NCBI RefSeq assembly: GCF_049445855.1
Contig: NZ_JBMSDV010000003.1
Location: 372,001 to 436,000, forward strand
DNA: 64,000 nt
Direction: 5' to 3'
DNA from: JAGOCV01 sp049445855
GTDB lineage: Bacteria; Pseudomonadota; Gammaproteobacteria; Burkholderiales; Burkholderiaceae_C
The notes under the pieces: model-generated
Told to the model about the DNA's origin: nothing
Seen by the model: only the letters and a program-made list of their open reading frames with translations
Database searches by the model: none
Shown here: one piece after another, positions 17,628-26,469 of the stretch
How the letters are laid out: the number at the start of each line of letters is the position of its first letter
Numbering within the stretch: position 1 is the stretch's first letter
Position numbers and translations under genes: made by a program

Positions 17628-18258
17628 ACTTCGCGGCCGGCTGCGCTTCCGCTGCCACGACCAGGATGCGCAGCTGGTTCGGATGCATGTTGTCTTCGGG
17701 TCCGGTCCGCTCGACGCGCGCCACCACACTCATGGTGTCCAGGCTCAGCGAGATTGCGCGTGACTTGCCCGTGGCTTCGGACTCGTCCACGACATCGCTC
17801 ACGTAGAGCGCGAGGAATTGCGCTTCCGAGCGGCGGATGCCGAAGCACACGAGGGACTCGCTCATCACGTCCAGCGACAGGTCGGCGTCACGCGAAAACT
17901 TGAGCGGCGGCACCGAATCGCCCAGGTTGTCGGGCAGCGAGCCGATCAGGATGGAGGTCGGGATCTTGCGCGCCTTGATCTGCAGCGGCCGCAGGATGAG
18001 TTTGCCGCCCTGCTGGAAGACGGCCGGGTTGGACGTGTCCTTCAGCTTGTCGCGGATGGCGCCGTCGGTGTCGTTGGCCAGGATGAATTCCATGATGCGG
18101 CGCTTCACGTCGTGCGACATGGCACTCTTGTTCTCGCGTGGGGCTTCCGTTTCCTTGCCGGGCGCGGCACGGTTGTTCTCACGCGCCCGCAGACGGATCA
18201 TGTCCTCGCGGCCGGCGCGATCCCGATGAACGACAGTAACGACGATGTCTTGCGTCAT
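17626..18258 (-). CDS. Hypothetical protein, family not recognised
   Basis: A 210-residue soluble protein, not recognised. ATG 18258 is preceded by GGGAG at a good distance. The N-terminus (MTQDIVVTVVHRDRAGREDM) is followed by a charged linker, then a conserved-looking helical/beta domain with RRIMEFILANDTDGAIRD, LRPLQIKARKIPTSILIG, LSLDVMSESLVCFGIRR and LSLDTMSVVARVER. No signal peptide, membrane segment or catalytic motif is evident. It stands alone between a convergent ROK gene and the upstream otsA, whose stop is 39 bases before its start; co-transcription with the trehalose genes is possible. Confidence 0.6.
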   Translation of the reverse strand: MTQDIVVTVVHRDRAGREDMIRLRARENNRAAPGKETEAPRENKSAMSHDVKRRIMEFILANDTDGAIRDKLKDTSNPAVFQQGGKLILRPLQIKARKIPTSILIGSLPDNLGDSVPPLKFSRDADLSLDVMSESLVCFGIRRSEAQFLALYVSDVVDESEATGKSRAISLSLDTMSVVARVERTGPEDNMHPNQLRILVVAAEAQPAAK

Positions 18259-18297
18259 GGCAGAAACTCCCGCGGGCAATTCTAGGGCCTGGGCCCG

Positions 18298-19683
18298 TCA
18301 GTCAGAACCGGCTTCCTCCAGCACTTGCAGGAAGGTCTTGCGCCACCAGTGGATGTCCTGCGCGCGGATGCGCGCCATCAGCGCCTGGTGGCGGCGCTGG
18401 CGTTCTTCCTTCGACATTTGCAGCGCTTGCTGGATGGCCTCGGCCGTGCCGTGCGTGTCGTAAGGATTGACCAGCAGTGCTTCCTTCAACTGCTCGGCAG
18501 CGCCGGCGAAGCGCGACAGCACCAGCACGCCGGGATCACCCGGGTCCTGCGCCACCACGTATTCCTTGGCGACCAGGTTCATGCCGTCGCGCAACGGTGT
18601 CACCAGGCCCACGCGCGCGGCGCGGCACAGGCCCGGCACGCGCTTGCGCGCCACGGTGCGGTGGATATAGCGGATCGGCATCCAGTCGAGTTCGCCGTAG
18701 TCGCCGTTGATCGCGCCGCACAGGCTTTCCAGCTCGCGCCGGATGTCGCCGTACGCGTCCACGCTTTCGCGCGTGGGCGAGGCGATCTGGATCAGCGTCG
18801 CGCTCTTCTGGTTCTCCGGGTAGTGCGCCAGCAGTTCGCGGAAGGCACGCACGCGGTGCGGAATGCCCTTGGAATAGTCCAGCCGGTCGATGCCCATGAG
18901 CAGGCGGCGGCGGGCGTATTCCTCGCACATGCGTTCGTAGGTGTCCCTGGCTTCCTTGGCATGGGTGAGCTCGGAGAACTCCTCCACGTCGATGCCGATC
19001 GGAAAAGCACGCGTGCACACGGTGCTGCCGAAGGCGCGGTAGCGGCCGTCGCCCAGGTCTTCGGCGCCGGCTTCGGTCTGCACGTATCGGGCGAAGTGCT
19101 GCACGTCGGCTTCGCTCTGCAGGCCCACGAGGTCATAGGCGAACAGGGAACGCATCAGCCACTCGTGCTGCGGGATCGCGGCCAGGATGAGCGGTGGCGG
19201 CAGCGGGATGTGCAGGAAGAAGCCGATGCGCTGCTTGCAGCCCATCGCCCGCAACTCGGCTGCCAGCGGGATCAGGTGGTAGTCGTGCACCCAGATGATG
19301 TCGTCGTCCTTCAGAAGCGGCAGCAGCTTGCGCGCGAACATCTGGTTGGCACGCCGGTAGCCGCTGATGTAGCCCGCATCGAAGTCCGCCAGGTCGAGCC
19401 GGTAGTGGAACACCGGCCACAGCACACCGTTGCTGTAGCCCAGGTAGTAGCTGTCGTGGTCTTCGCGGCACAGGTCCACCGTGGCCAGCGTGACGCTGCC
19501 GGCCTGCTGGGTATGCAGTTCGCCTTCGCCGGGCGTGCCGCCTTCGACGATGGTGCCGCTCCATCCGAACCACAGGCCGCCGGTCTGGTTGAGCGCGTCG
19601 CCCAGTGCGACGGCCAGGCCGCCGGCCGCAGCCTTTCGCGGGTCGGCCACGCGGTTGGAAATGACGACGAGACGACCGCTCAT
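18298..19683 (-). CDS. otsA: Trehalose-6-phosphate synthase OtsA
   Basis: A 461-residue GT20 retaining glycosyltransferase making trehalose-6-phosphate from UDP-glucose and glucose-6-phosphate. Signatures include MSGRLVVISNRVADP, GGLAVALGD, WFGWSG, IIWVHDYHLIPLA, GFFLHIPLPPP and the late RDGMNLVAKEYV nucleotide-sugar region. The long open frame extends upstream into the GH15 gene, but ATG 19683 overlaps that gene's stop (ATGA) and gives the normal N-terminus. Last gene of an otsB-GH15-otsA unit; product is an osmoprotectant. Confidence 0.96.
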   Translation of the reverse strand: MSGRLVVISNRVADPRKAAAGGLAVALGDALNQTGGLWFGWSGTIVEGGTPGEGELHTQQAGSVTLATVDLCREDHDSYYLGYSNGVLWPVFHYRLDLADFDAGYISGYRRANQMFARKLLPLLKDDDIIWVHDYHLIPLAAELRAMGCKQRIGFFLHIPLPPPLILAAIPQHEWLMRSLFAYDLVGLQSEADVQHFARYVQTEAGAEDLGDGRYRAFGSTVCTRAFPIGIDVEEFSELTHAKEARDTYERMCEEYARRRLLMGIDRLDYSKGIPHRVRAFRELLAHYPENQKSATLIQIASPTRESVDAYGDIRRELESLCGAINGDYGELDWMPIRYIHRTVARKRVPGLCRAARVGLVTPLRDGMNLVAKEYVVAQDPGDPGVLVLSRFAGAAEQLKEALLVNPYDTHGTAEAIQQALQMSKEERQRRHQALMARIRAQDIHWWRKTFLQVLEEAGSD

Positions 19684-21515
19684 ATGACGGAATCCCAGGG
19701 AGCGGACAGGCGCGTCGCCGCGTTGATGATGCCGACCATCGAGTAAGTCTGCGGGAAATTGCCCCACATCTCGCCGGTGACGGGATGCGTGTCTTCGGAC
19801 AGCAGGCCCAGCGGATTGCGCGCGGCGAGCATGGTCTCGAAAATCTCCCGCGCTTCCTTCTTGCGGCCGATGCGCGCGAGCGCGTCGATGCGCCAGAAGG
19901 TGCAGATGTTGAAGGCCGTCTCGGGCTTGCCGAAATCGTCGGCGGCTTCGTAGCGGCGCATGTACGGGCCGTCGCAGAGCGTTTTCTCCATGGCTTCGAC
20001 GGTGCTGACGAAGCGCGGGTCTTTCGGGTCGAGCAGGTTCACTTCGGCCATCAGAAGCACGCTGGCGTCGAGTTCCTTGCCACCGAAGCTTTCGGCGAAG
20101 GCCTGGCGCGATTCGCTCCATGACTTCTCGAGGATCTCGTCGCGCATGCGGTCGGCATGACCGCGCCAGTAGTCGGCCCGGTGTGGCAGCGCCAATGCCA
20201 CGGCAATCTTGGCGAGCCGGTCGCAGGCGGCCCAGCTCATCAGCGCGGAAGAGGTGTGGATGCGCGCGCGCGTGCGCAGCTCCCACATGCCGGCGTCGGG
20301 CGTGCCGTAGACGCGGATGGCCTGTTCGCCCACGTGCTCGAGCTGCGTGAATTCCGCGACGCCGCCGCGCCGCAGCAACCGGTGGTCGTGGAAGGCCTGC
20401 GCGGCGCCGAGCACGATGTTGCCGTACACGTCGTGCTGGAAATGCTCCTGCGCCTGATTGCCCACGCGCACCGGACCCATGCCGCGGTAACCGCCCATGT
20501 GCGTGAGCATCGCCTCGGGCAATTCACGCTCCAGGCCGATGCCGTACAGCGGCTGGATATGCTCACCACCCGCGGCAACGACCACATTGCTCAGCCAGCG
20601 CAGGTAGTCCTCCATCGTGCCGACTTCGGACAGGCTGTTGAGCGCACGCACCACGAAGAAAGCGTCGCGCAGCCAGCAGAAACGATAGTCCCAGTTGCGG
20701 CCGCTGTCCGGCGCTTCGGGGATGCTGGTGGTCATCGCCGCGACGATGGCTCCCGTGTCCTCGAACAGCGAAAGCTTGAGCGTGATGGCGGCGCGGATGA
20801 CTGCATCCTGCCATTCCAGCGGCAGGTGAAGCCGCTGGCTCCACTTGCGCCAGTACGACACGGTTTCCTGTTCGAACAGACGCGCCGTGTCGGCAATGCC
20901 ATCGGTCAGCGTCTCGTCCGCGCCGAGCAGGAAGTTGTGCTCGCGCGAGAGCACGAAGGGCTGGCTGTTGAGCACGTGCGTGATCGGCGCGTCGGTGTTC
21001 AGCCGCAGCGTCATGCCGTCGCCGACGAAGCGCACGTGGTTGCTGCCCTGCGTGATGGTGGGCTTCGCGCGGCCCCAGTCGTAGCGCAGGTCCAGTTTCA
21101 CGCGGATGCGCGGCGAGCCGTTGATGGGGCGCACGCGGCGCACCAGCGTCAGCGGCCGGAAGAAACGCGAGCGGCTGAAGAAGCGCGGCGCGAAGTCGGT
21201 GATCTCGATGCCGTGGCCTGCATGGTCGAACAGCTGGGTGCGCAGCACGGCGGTGTTCGGCTCGTACCACTGGCGCGAAGACGCGAGGTTTTCCAGTTCG
21301 ATGGCGAATTCGCTGCCGCCCTCGGGCTGCAGCAAGGCGTTGAACACCGGGTCGCCATCGAAGCGCGGCAGGCAGCTCCAGACGATGCGGGCGCGTGCGT
21401 CCACCAGCGCGCTGAACGCACAGTTGCCGATGACACCCAGGCCCAGCGAAGGCGCCAGCGGGGCAGGGAAAGCATCCCCGGGCGATGCAACCGGCGGTTG
21501 GGCAGCGGTGTTCAT
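19680..21515 (-). CDS. GH15 family glucoamylase/trehalase-like hydrolase
   Basis: A 611-residue protein. The N-terminal beta domain begins LGVIGNCAFSALVDARAR and has WSCLPRFDGDPVFNALL (the GH15 opening). The (alpha/alpha)6 barrel carries NWDYRFCWLRDA, YGIGLERELPE and FNICTFWRIDALARIG. Known members hydrolyse alpha-glucans or trehalose, cytoplasmic here as no signal is seen. Lying between otsB and otsA with ATGA overlaps on both sides, it likely tunes trehalose or maltodextrin pools. Start ATG 21515 chosen over 21575 because of the exact overlap with otsB. Confidence 0.88.
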   Translation of the reverse strand: MNTAAQPPVASPGDAFPAPLAPSLGLGVIGNCAFSALVDARARIVWSCLPRFDGDPVFNALLQPEGGSEFAIELENLASSRQWYEPNTAVLRTQLFDHAGHGIEITDFAPRFFSRSRFFRPLTLVRRVRPINGSPRIRVKLDLRYDWGRAKPTITQGSNHVRFVGDGMTLRLNTDAPITHVLNSQPFVLSREHNFLLGADETLTDGIADTARLFEQETVSYWRKWSQRLHLPLEWQDAVIRAAITLKLSLFEDTGAIVAAMTTSIPEAPDSGRNWDYRFCWLRDAFFVVRALNSLSEVGTMEDYLRWLSNVVVAAGGEHIQPLYGIGLERELPEAMLTHMGGYRGMGPVRVGNQAQEHFQHDVYGNIVLGAAQAFHDHRLLRRGGVAEFTQLEHVGEQAIRVYGTPDAGMWELRTRARIHTSSALMSWAACDRLAKIAVALALPHRADYWRGHADRMRDEILEKSWSESRQAFAESFGGKELDASVLLMAEVNLLDPKDPRFVSTVEAMEKTLCDGPYMRRYEAADDFGKPETAFNICTFWRIDALARIGRKKEAREIFETMLAARNPLGLLSEDTHPVTGEMWGNFPQTYSMVGIINAATRLSAPWDSVI

Positions 21516-22270
21516 GCGGCGTGGCTCCTCGGGCCTTGGGCGGGTGGTAGTGCAGTGCGTACCGAGGCCAGCCATCCGCGCAACGCGGCAGGGCTGAGGC
21601 AGCGGTACTGGGCATGGGTCGGGCCTTCGCCGACCTTGATGGCGGCACCACCGAGTTCACGCACGGCAAAGAAGCCGGCCTCGTCGGTAACGTCGTCACC
21701 CACGAAAACCGGAATGCGTCCGGCGAACGGTGGCTGGGACATGAACGCGTTGATGGCACGGCCCTTGTTGACGCCGACAGGCTTGACCTCGTAGACGCAT
21801 TTGCCTTCGAGCAGTTCGACGTCCTGCATGCCGGCCATGGCGCTGACAAGCACATTCCGGCATTCGGCCTGCAGCTGCGGAGCCAGCCGGTAGTGCAGGG
21901 CCACGCTCGCGTTCTTGCGCTCGATGACGAGGCCCGTGTTGCGGTCCACCAGCGCCTGCGCGGCAATCGTCACCGGCAACAGATCCGGCGGCGGCAGTTC
22001 GAGCCGCGAGCCGTCCGACAGGCGATAGCGCGCGCCGTGCTCACTGGCCAGCGTCAATCGAAGGGGCGAAAGAAAGCCGTCGATGTCCGCTTCGCGGCGA
22101 CCTGTGACGATGGCGAGCGCCCCGCCGAGCTGGGACTGGAGCGAGGCGAGGGTGTGCACGAGCCCCGAGGGCACGCGGACGGCATCCGGCAGGGGGGCGA
22201 TCTCCGCAAGGGTGCCGTCGAAGTCGAGGAAGAGGGCGTTCTCGGGTGTGAGAAGGGGTAAAAGCTGCAT
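21512..22270 (-). CDS. otsB: Trehalose-6-phosphate phosphatase OtsB
   Basis: A 252-residue HAD phosphatase that dephosphorylates trehalose-6-phosphate. Motif I is FLDFDGTLAEI (nucleophile Asp and +2 Asp both present), motif II lies in IVTGRREADIDGF, the lysine in KPVGVNKGRAI and the metal motif is VFVGDDVTDEAGF. AAGG lies 9 bases before the ATG. It is first in the trehalose unit, 62 bases after the cca stop. Confidence 0.95.
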   Translation of the reverse strand: MQLLPLLTPENALFLDFDGTLAEIAPLPDAVRVPSGLVHTLASLQSQLGGALAIVTGRREADIDGFLSPLRLTLASEHGARYRLSDGSRLELPPPDLLPVTIAAQALVDRNTGLVIERKNASVALHYRLAPQLQAECRNVLVSAMAGMQDVELLEGKCVYEVKPVGVNKGRAINAFMSQPPFAGRIPVFVGDDVTDEAGFFAVRELGGAAIKVGEGPTHAQYRCLSPAALRGWLASVRTALPPAQGPRSHAA

Positions 22271-22332
22271 CTGTAACGACCTTACCAGAGCGGGCGACCT
22301 CCGTCAGCTTCAAGAAATATCTCGTTACGGAA

Positions 22333-23592
22333 TTAGCGAGGGATATCCAGCATTGTCGGGGACGCACCGGTTTCCAGCGCGCCAACGCGCGCGTCGTGAA
22401 TCCGGTTGCCGATCTTCTCGCCGCCCAGCCCCTGCGCCTGCGCCAGCGCCGCAACTGCGGCGGTATCGACGGTTTGCGCGGCGCGCAACGCCGCCAGCAA
22501 CCGCTCTCGCTGCGGATACGGCTCCTCCTCCAGCCCGAGGCGGCCGCGCGCGTCGCACTCGCAGGCCAGCAGCACATCCTCGAAGCGGGCGGGCTTGCGG
22601 AAGGCATCGCACCGTTCCAGCAGCCGCACCAGCGCAGCCGCACCGAATTCGCCGCTGCGGTGGATGTTGCCGTGCTCGCGCGCCACCACGTCGGCCAGTT
22701 CGCGGCAATCCACGGGCACGCGCAGGCGTTTGCAGACGTCCTGCAGCAGTCGTGCGCTGCGTGCTTCGTGGCCGATGTGACGGGGCAGCACGTCGGCGGG
22801 CGTCGTGCCCTTGCCCAGGTCGTGCGTGAGGCAGGCGAAGCGAATGGGCAGGGATGCGCCGAGCCGCGCACTCATGTCGAGCACCATCATCAGATGGATG
22901 CCAGTGTCGACCTCGGGGTGGTATTCGGCGCGCTGCGGCACACCGAACAGCCGGTCCACTTCGGGCAGCAGGCGCTGGAGCGCGCCGCACTCGCGCAGCA
23001 GCTCGAACATGCGCGAGGGACGCGGCTCCATCAGGCCACGCGAGAGTTCCTGCCAGACGCGCTCGGCCACCAGCGCGTCGACCTCGCCGTCTTCGACCAT
23101 CTGGCGCATGAGCGCGAGCGTTTCGGGCGCGAGCGAGAAATCGGCGAAGCGCGCGGCGAAACGCGCCACGCGCAGGATGCGGACCGGGTCTTCGCGGAAC
23201 GCGGGCGTGACATGACGCAGTACCTTCGCCCGCAGGTCGGCCAGGCCGTGGAAGGGGTCGATCAGTTGTTCGCCCGCCGCGGCTTCGCCAGGCTGCGCCA
23301 TGGCGTTGATGGTGAGGTCGCGCCTCGCCAGGTCTTCCTCGAGCGTCACGTCCGCCCGGGTGTGGAATTCGAAGCCGTGATAACCGCGCGCCGTCTTGCG
23401 TTCGGTGCGGGCCAGCGCGTATTCCTCGCGGGTTCGGGGATGCAGGAAGACGGGGAAGTCGCGCCCGACCGGGAGGTAGCCCAAGGTGGTCATCTCTTCG
23501 GGCGTGGCGCCCACGACCACCCAGTCGTGGTCGCGCACGGGCAGGCCCAGCAAGGCATCGCGCACCGCACCACCGACTTTGTAAATCTCCAT
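22333..23592 (-). CDS. cca: CCA-adding enzyme / multifunctional tRNA nucleotidyltransferase
   Basis: A 419-residue class II tRNA nucleotidyltransferase that adds or repairs the 3' CCA end. It opens MEIYKVGGAVRDALLGLPVR, with DHDWVVVG (catalytic acids), the RRDLTINAMA motif and a C-terminal HD phosphohydrolase domain (FACLTHDLGKGTTP) as in the gamma/betaproteobacterial long form, which also has phosphodiesterase activity. ATG 23592 matches homologues; an upstream ATG at 23610 adds six residues. Divergent from the nitroreductase. Confidence 0.95.
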   Translation of the reverse strand: MEIYKVGGAVRDALLGLPVRDHDWVVVGATPEEMTTLGYLPVGRDFPVFLHPRTREEYALARTERKTARGYHGFEFHTRADVTLEEDLARRDLTINAMAQPGEAAAGEQLIDPFHGLADLRAKVLRHVTPAFREDPVRILRVARFAARFADFSLAPETLALMRQMVEDGEVDALVAERVWQELSRGLMEPRPSRMFELLRECGALQRLLPEVDRLFGVPQRAEYHPEVDTGIHLMMVLDMSARLGASLPIRFACLTHDLGKGTTPADVLPRHIGHEARSARLLQDVCKRLRVPVDCRELADVVAREHGNIHRSGEFGAAALVRLLERCDAFRKPARFEDVLLACECDARGRLGLEEEPYPQRERLLAALRAAQTVDTAAVAALAQAQGLGGEKIGNRIHDARVGALETGASPTMLDIPR

Positions 23593-23638
23593 CGCCAAAG
23601 TGTAGGCCACCCCTGGCTGGGGCTATGCTGCGGGCTTT

Positions 23639-23654
23639 CCGGCCACACGGCCGG
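23639..23654 (+). promoter_or_regulatory. 5'-UTR hairpin before the nitroreductase gene
   Basis: CCGGCC-ACAC-GGCCGG is a perfect six-pair stem with a four-base loop, ending five bases before the GGAG ribosome site of the nitroreductase. A TATGCT hexamer at 23624-23629 could be the -10 element. It may modulate translation, or be chance in GC-rich DNA. Confidence 0.3.
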
Positions 23655-23672
23655 CCCCGGAGAAGACAAAGA

Positions 23673-24317
23673 ATGAATGCCCCTGCCGTGCCCGGCCTGC
23701 CCGGTGCTACCAGCAACAACATGGGCGGTGCGCGCTCGCGCCGGTCCGAATTTCCCGTCAGCCTGCAATTCCTGGACCGCTGGTCGCCGCGCGCGTTCAC
23801 GGACGAGCCGATTTCCGAACCCGACCTGATGGGCATCCTGGAGGCGGCGCGCTGGGCTCCCTCCAACAGCAATGCGCAGCCCTGGCGCTTCGCCTATTCG
23901 ATGCGTGGCGACACGTTCTGGCCGCAGTACCTCGGCCTGCTGAATGACAACAACCGCCGCTGGGCCGACAAGGCGGCTGCGCTGGTGGTGATCCTTTCGT
24001 CCCGCTTCATCGTGGCGCCCAACGGCGAGGCATCGGTGTCGCGCACGCACTCGTTCGACGCGGGCTGCGCCTGGGGCTATCTCGCGCTGCAGGCGCACCT
24101 GAGCGGTTGGGCCGCCCATTGCATGGCCGGCTTCGACATGGAGCGCACGCGCGGCGCGCTGGGCGTGCCGCCCGCCTTCGTGGTCGAGGCCATCGTCGCC
24201 GTCGGCCGTCAGGGCACGATCGACAAGCTGCCGCTCAACCTGCGTGCGCGTGAATTGCCGTCGCAGCGCCGGCCGCTGCAGGACAGCGTGTCGGCAGGGC
24301 GGTTCAGGGGGACCTGA
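23673..24317 (+). CDS. Nitroreductase family FMN oxidoreductase
   Basis: A 214-residue flavoprotein. The FMN-phosphate arginines sit in LDRWSPRAFTDE, followed by LEAARWAPSNSNAQPWRF, the most diagnostic stretch (quote limited to AARWAPSNSNAQPWRF), ADKAAALVVIL and, later, CAWGYLALQAHLSGW. Family members reduce nitro-aromatics, quinones or enones with NAD(P)H. The physiological substrate is unknown. Start chosen at 23673 with GGAG 11 bases upstream. Monocistronic; convergent with the GST gene 10 bases on. Confidence 0.88.
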   Translation: MNAPAVPGLPGATSNNMGGARSRRSEFPVSLQFLDRWSPRAFTDEPISEPDLMGILEAARWAPSNSNAQPWRFAYSMRGDTFWPQYLGLLNDNNRRWADKAAALVVILSSRFIVAPNGEASVSRTHSFDAGCAWGYLALQAHLSGWAAHCMAGFDMERTRGALGVPPAFVVEAIVAVGRQGTIDKLPLNLRARELPSQRRPLQDSVSAGRFRGT

Positions 24318-24327
24318 ACCGCGCGGG

Positions 24328-25011
24328 TCAGCGGCCCAGCCGGTACGGGTCTTCGAAGGCGAGGAAGTCCTTCTCGGCCAGCGCGTCGTCCACCCACGCC
24401 TTGACGCCGGGCAGCGCGTAAACGCGGTCGATGTAGGCCGAGATTTCTTCGCTGACCGGCAGCGCATACGTTTTCAGGCGCGTACAGACGGGGGCGAAGT
24501 AGGCGTCGGCGATCGAGAACCCGCCGAACAGCATGGGCCCGCCATGTTCGGCCAGCAGGGCGCTCCACATGTCCTGCAGACGGGCCACGTCGGCCCGCAC
24601 GGCGGGCTGGTCACGCCAGATCAACTGGCCCGTGTCACCCAGCGACGCCTCGATGTTCATGCCGCAGTGGTTGCGCAACGCGCTGAAGCCGGTATGCATC
24701 TCCGCGCAGATGCTGCGCGCACGGGCGCGGGCCTTCGCGTCGGCGGGCCAGAGTTGCTTGTCGGGAAATTTCTCTGCCACGTACTCGGCAATCGCCAGCG
24801 TGTCCCACACCACCAGATCGCCGTCCACCAGCACCGGCACCTTGCCCACCGGGTTCACCTTGCCGATGACGCGCTTGAATTCCGAATCGGCGTCGAACGA
24901 GTCGAAGCGCACTTTCACTTCCTCGAAGGGAATGCCTGCCTGTTTGAGCGTCACCCACGGCCGCATGGACCAGGACGAGTAGTTCTTGTTGCCGATGTAG
25001 AGCTTGAGCAT
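24328..25011 (-). CDS. Glutathione S-transferase family protein
   Basis: A 227-residue two-domain GST. The N-terminal thioredoxin fold starts MLKLYIGNKNYSSWSMRPWV (Ser-rich active site region) and contains NPVGKVPVLVDGDLVVWDTL with the glutathione-binding cis-Pro and the Asp-Thr pair (key piece GKVPVLVDGD). The C-terminal helical domain has FGGFSIADAYFAPVC. NYSSWS is the pattern of a maleylacetoacetate-isomerase-like/beta bacterial subgroup. Start ATG 25011 follows GGAGG. Upstream gap carries repeat elements. Confidence 0.88.
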   Translation of the reverse strand: MLKLYIGNKNYSSWSMRPWVTLKQAGIPFEEVKVRFDSFDADSEFKRVIGKVNPVGKVPVLVDGDLVVWDTLAIAEYVAEKFPDKQLWPADAKARARARSICAEMHTGFSALRNHCGMNIEASLGDTGQLIWRDQPAVRADVARLQDMWSALLAEHGGPMLFGGFSIADAYFAPVCTRLKTYALPVSEEISAYIDRVYALPGVKAWVDDALAEKDFLAFEDPYRLGR

Positions 25012-25055
25012 GGGGCCTCCGGTTGAGACTGCCATGCTACTGCTGCGCCCGCCGG

Positions 25056-25087
25056 CGATTGATGCTTGATGGCGCGCCGATTGATGC
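25056..25087. repeat. Direct repeat of a 10-mer, 22-bp period
   Basis: CGATTGATGC occurs at 25056-25065 and 25078-25087, a 22-base period, close to two helical turns, in the gap upstream of the GST gene. Could be a paired regulator site. Confidence 0.45.
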
Positions 25088-25091
25088 GGGC

Positions 25092-25117
25092 GCGGACCGT
25101 GAAAGCGGACGGTGAAA
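25092..25117. repeat. Abutting tandem 13-mer repeat
   Basis: GCGGACCGTGAAA (25092-25104) is followed immediately by GCGGACGGTGAAA (25105-25117), one mismatch. It lies three bases past the MgtC-like gene's stop, in the 108-base gap before the GST gene. Confidence 0.55.
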
Positions 25118-25119
25118 GG

Positions 25120-25662
25120 CTAGTGCGAGCTCGCGTCCCCGGAGCCGGCGTTCTTGCCATCCTGTCCGTTCTTCGGACGCTCATCGTCGTCCGGCTCCGG
25201 CTTCACGATGAGCGGCACCACGGCAAACACCGCCAGCGCCAGCAGCGTGCTCAGCACGGCCGTGGCCTCACGGCCCAGGCCGGCGGCGATGCCGATGGCG
25301 GCGGTCATCCAGAGACCGGCCGAGGTGGTGAGGCCCTTCACATGCCGCTCGTCCTGGCTCTTGAGGATGGTGCCTGCGCAGAGGAAGCCGATGCCGGCCA
25401 CCACGCCCTGGATCACCCGGCTCATGTCGGCCGGCAGGATGCCGGCCTGCTGCGGCACCAGCACGAAGAGTGCTGCGCCCAGCGCAACCAGCATGTGTGT
25501 GCGGACGCCGGCTTCCTTGCCTTTCTGCTCACGCTCGTAACCGAGGATGCCGCCGAGAACGGCCGCCAGCGTCAGCCGCACGACGATCCGCGTCGCCTGT
25601 GCAAGATCAGGGACATCCGAGAATTCGGATGCAATGGTTTCGGTGATTTGTTGCCAGGCCAT
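25120..25662 (-). CDS. MgtC/SapB family membrane protein
   Basis: A 180-residue membrane protein with about four helices and the MgtC N-terminal domain signature: LAAVLGGILGYERE, AGVRTHMLVALGAALFV, VVAGIGFLCAGTIL and GLTTSAGLWMTAAIGIAAG. It ends in a hydrophilic tail instead of the C-terminal ACT-like domain of Salmonella MgtC. The family is linked to magnesium limitation and control of F-type ATP synthase in pathogens; role here unknown. Confidence 0.88.
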   Translation of the reverse strand: MAWQQITETIASEFSDVPDLAQATRIVVRLTLAAVLGGILGYEREQKGKEAGVRTHMLVALGAALFVLVPQQAGILPADMSRVIQGVVAGIGFLCAGTILKSQDERHVKGLTTSAGLWMTAAIGIAAGLGREATAVLSTLLALAVFAVVPLIVKPEPDDDERPKNGQDGKNAGSGDASSH

Positions 25663-25697
25663 GCCGGTCTTTTACGCGGCGTAGCAAGGGCCGTCTG

Positions 25698-26459
25698 TCA
25701 GCCGTCATCCAATTCTGCGCGCGCCAGGGCAACCGCCAGCCGCTCGGCCGCGTCGGCGGGGCGGGAAATGGCCGCCTGCTCGTACAGGCGCGTGGCTTCC
25801 AGGATCATGTCGTCGCCTTCGAGCATGACGAGCCCGTTGGCGTATTCGATCAGGGCGATGGCAGACTCCGGATGCAGCTGCAGCCCCTGGTGGAACAGCT
25901 TCAGGCTGGCGTCCTTGCGGGCGCCGTAGGTCATGCCGCCGATCAGCGCGCCGACCTTGTCGATGACTTCGGCCTGGAAGGCGGCCAGGGCGACATGAGC
26001 GTCTGCATGGCGCGGTTCCAGGCGGATGGTCGTTTCCAGCGTTTCCTTGACCCGCGTGCCCAGGCCCTGCGCCAGCGCCTTGGCCACGCTGATGCCCTGG
26101 CTGTAGCGGCCCAGCGCATACGCCAGCCAATAGTGGGCATTGGCGTTGTCCGGGTGGTCGGCTGCCTGCGCACGGGCCCGTTCGGCGACTTCCATGAAGA
26201 GTTCGAGGCGCACTTTCTCGCGCTTTTCCAGGTAGTTGGCGTACAGGCAGGTCGCTTTGTTGGCCACGGTGATGCCGGCGCCGCCCGCGTGGAGGCCGGC
26301 TTTTGCCGCCTGGTGGAAATGACCGTTGTGGAACAGCGTCCACGCCTCGAGTACTGCCGGGTCTTCGGGCAGCGGCTCGGCATCGCCCGCGTGCAGCCGC
26401 GCCCAGTTCTCGCTCACGGCGACGCTGTCGTAGCGGAATTCGCCGTCGTCGTGGGTCAT
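25698..26459 (-). CDS. TPR-like protein (RMD-type)
   Basis: A 253-residue, mostly helical cytoplasmic protein. TPR-like units are visible: AWTLFHNGHFHQAAKAGL, ATCLYANYLEKREKVRLEL, NANAHYWLAYALGRYSQG, and a final PESAIALIEYANGLVMLEG. The alternation of small and aromatic residues is that of tetratricopeptide repeats. Similar proteins in proteobacteria are annotated only as TPR. It starts ten bases before the stop of the TetR gene on the same strand, so the two are probably co-transcribed. Confidence 0.65.
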   Translation of the reverse strand: MTHDDGEFRYDSVAVSENWARLHAGDAEPLPEDPAVLEAWTLFHNGHFHQAAKAGLHAGGAGITVANKATCLYANYLEKREKVRLELFMEVAERARAQAADHPDNANAHYWLAYALGRYSQGISVAKALAQGLGTRVKETLETTIRLEPRHADAHVALAAFQAEVIDKVGALIGGMTYGARKDASLKLFHQGLQLHPESAIALIEYANGLVMLEGDDMILEATRLYEQAAISRPADAAERLAVALARAELDDG

Positions 26460-26469
26460 GCTGCAGTCC

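Noticed and set aside
20157..21794. 545-codon plus-strand open frame opposite the GH15 gene
   Set aside because: Mirror of codon bias in the GH15 gene; no family features.
22274..22329. Inverted repeat GTAACGA / TCGTTAC between cca and otsB
   Set aside because: The arms are seven bases with a 42-base loop; too weak to call a site.
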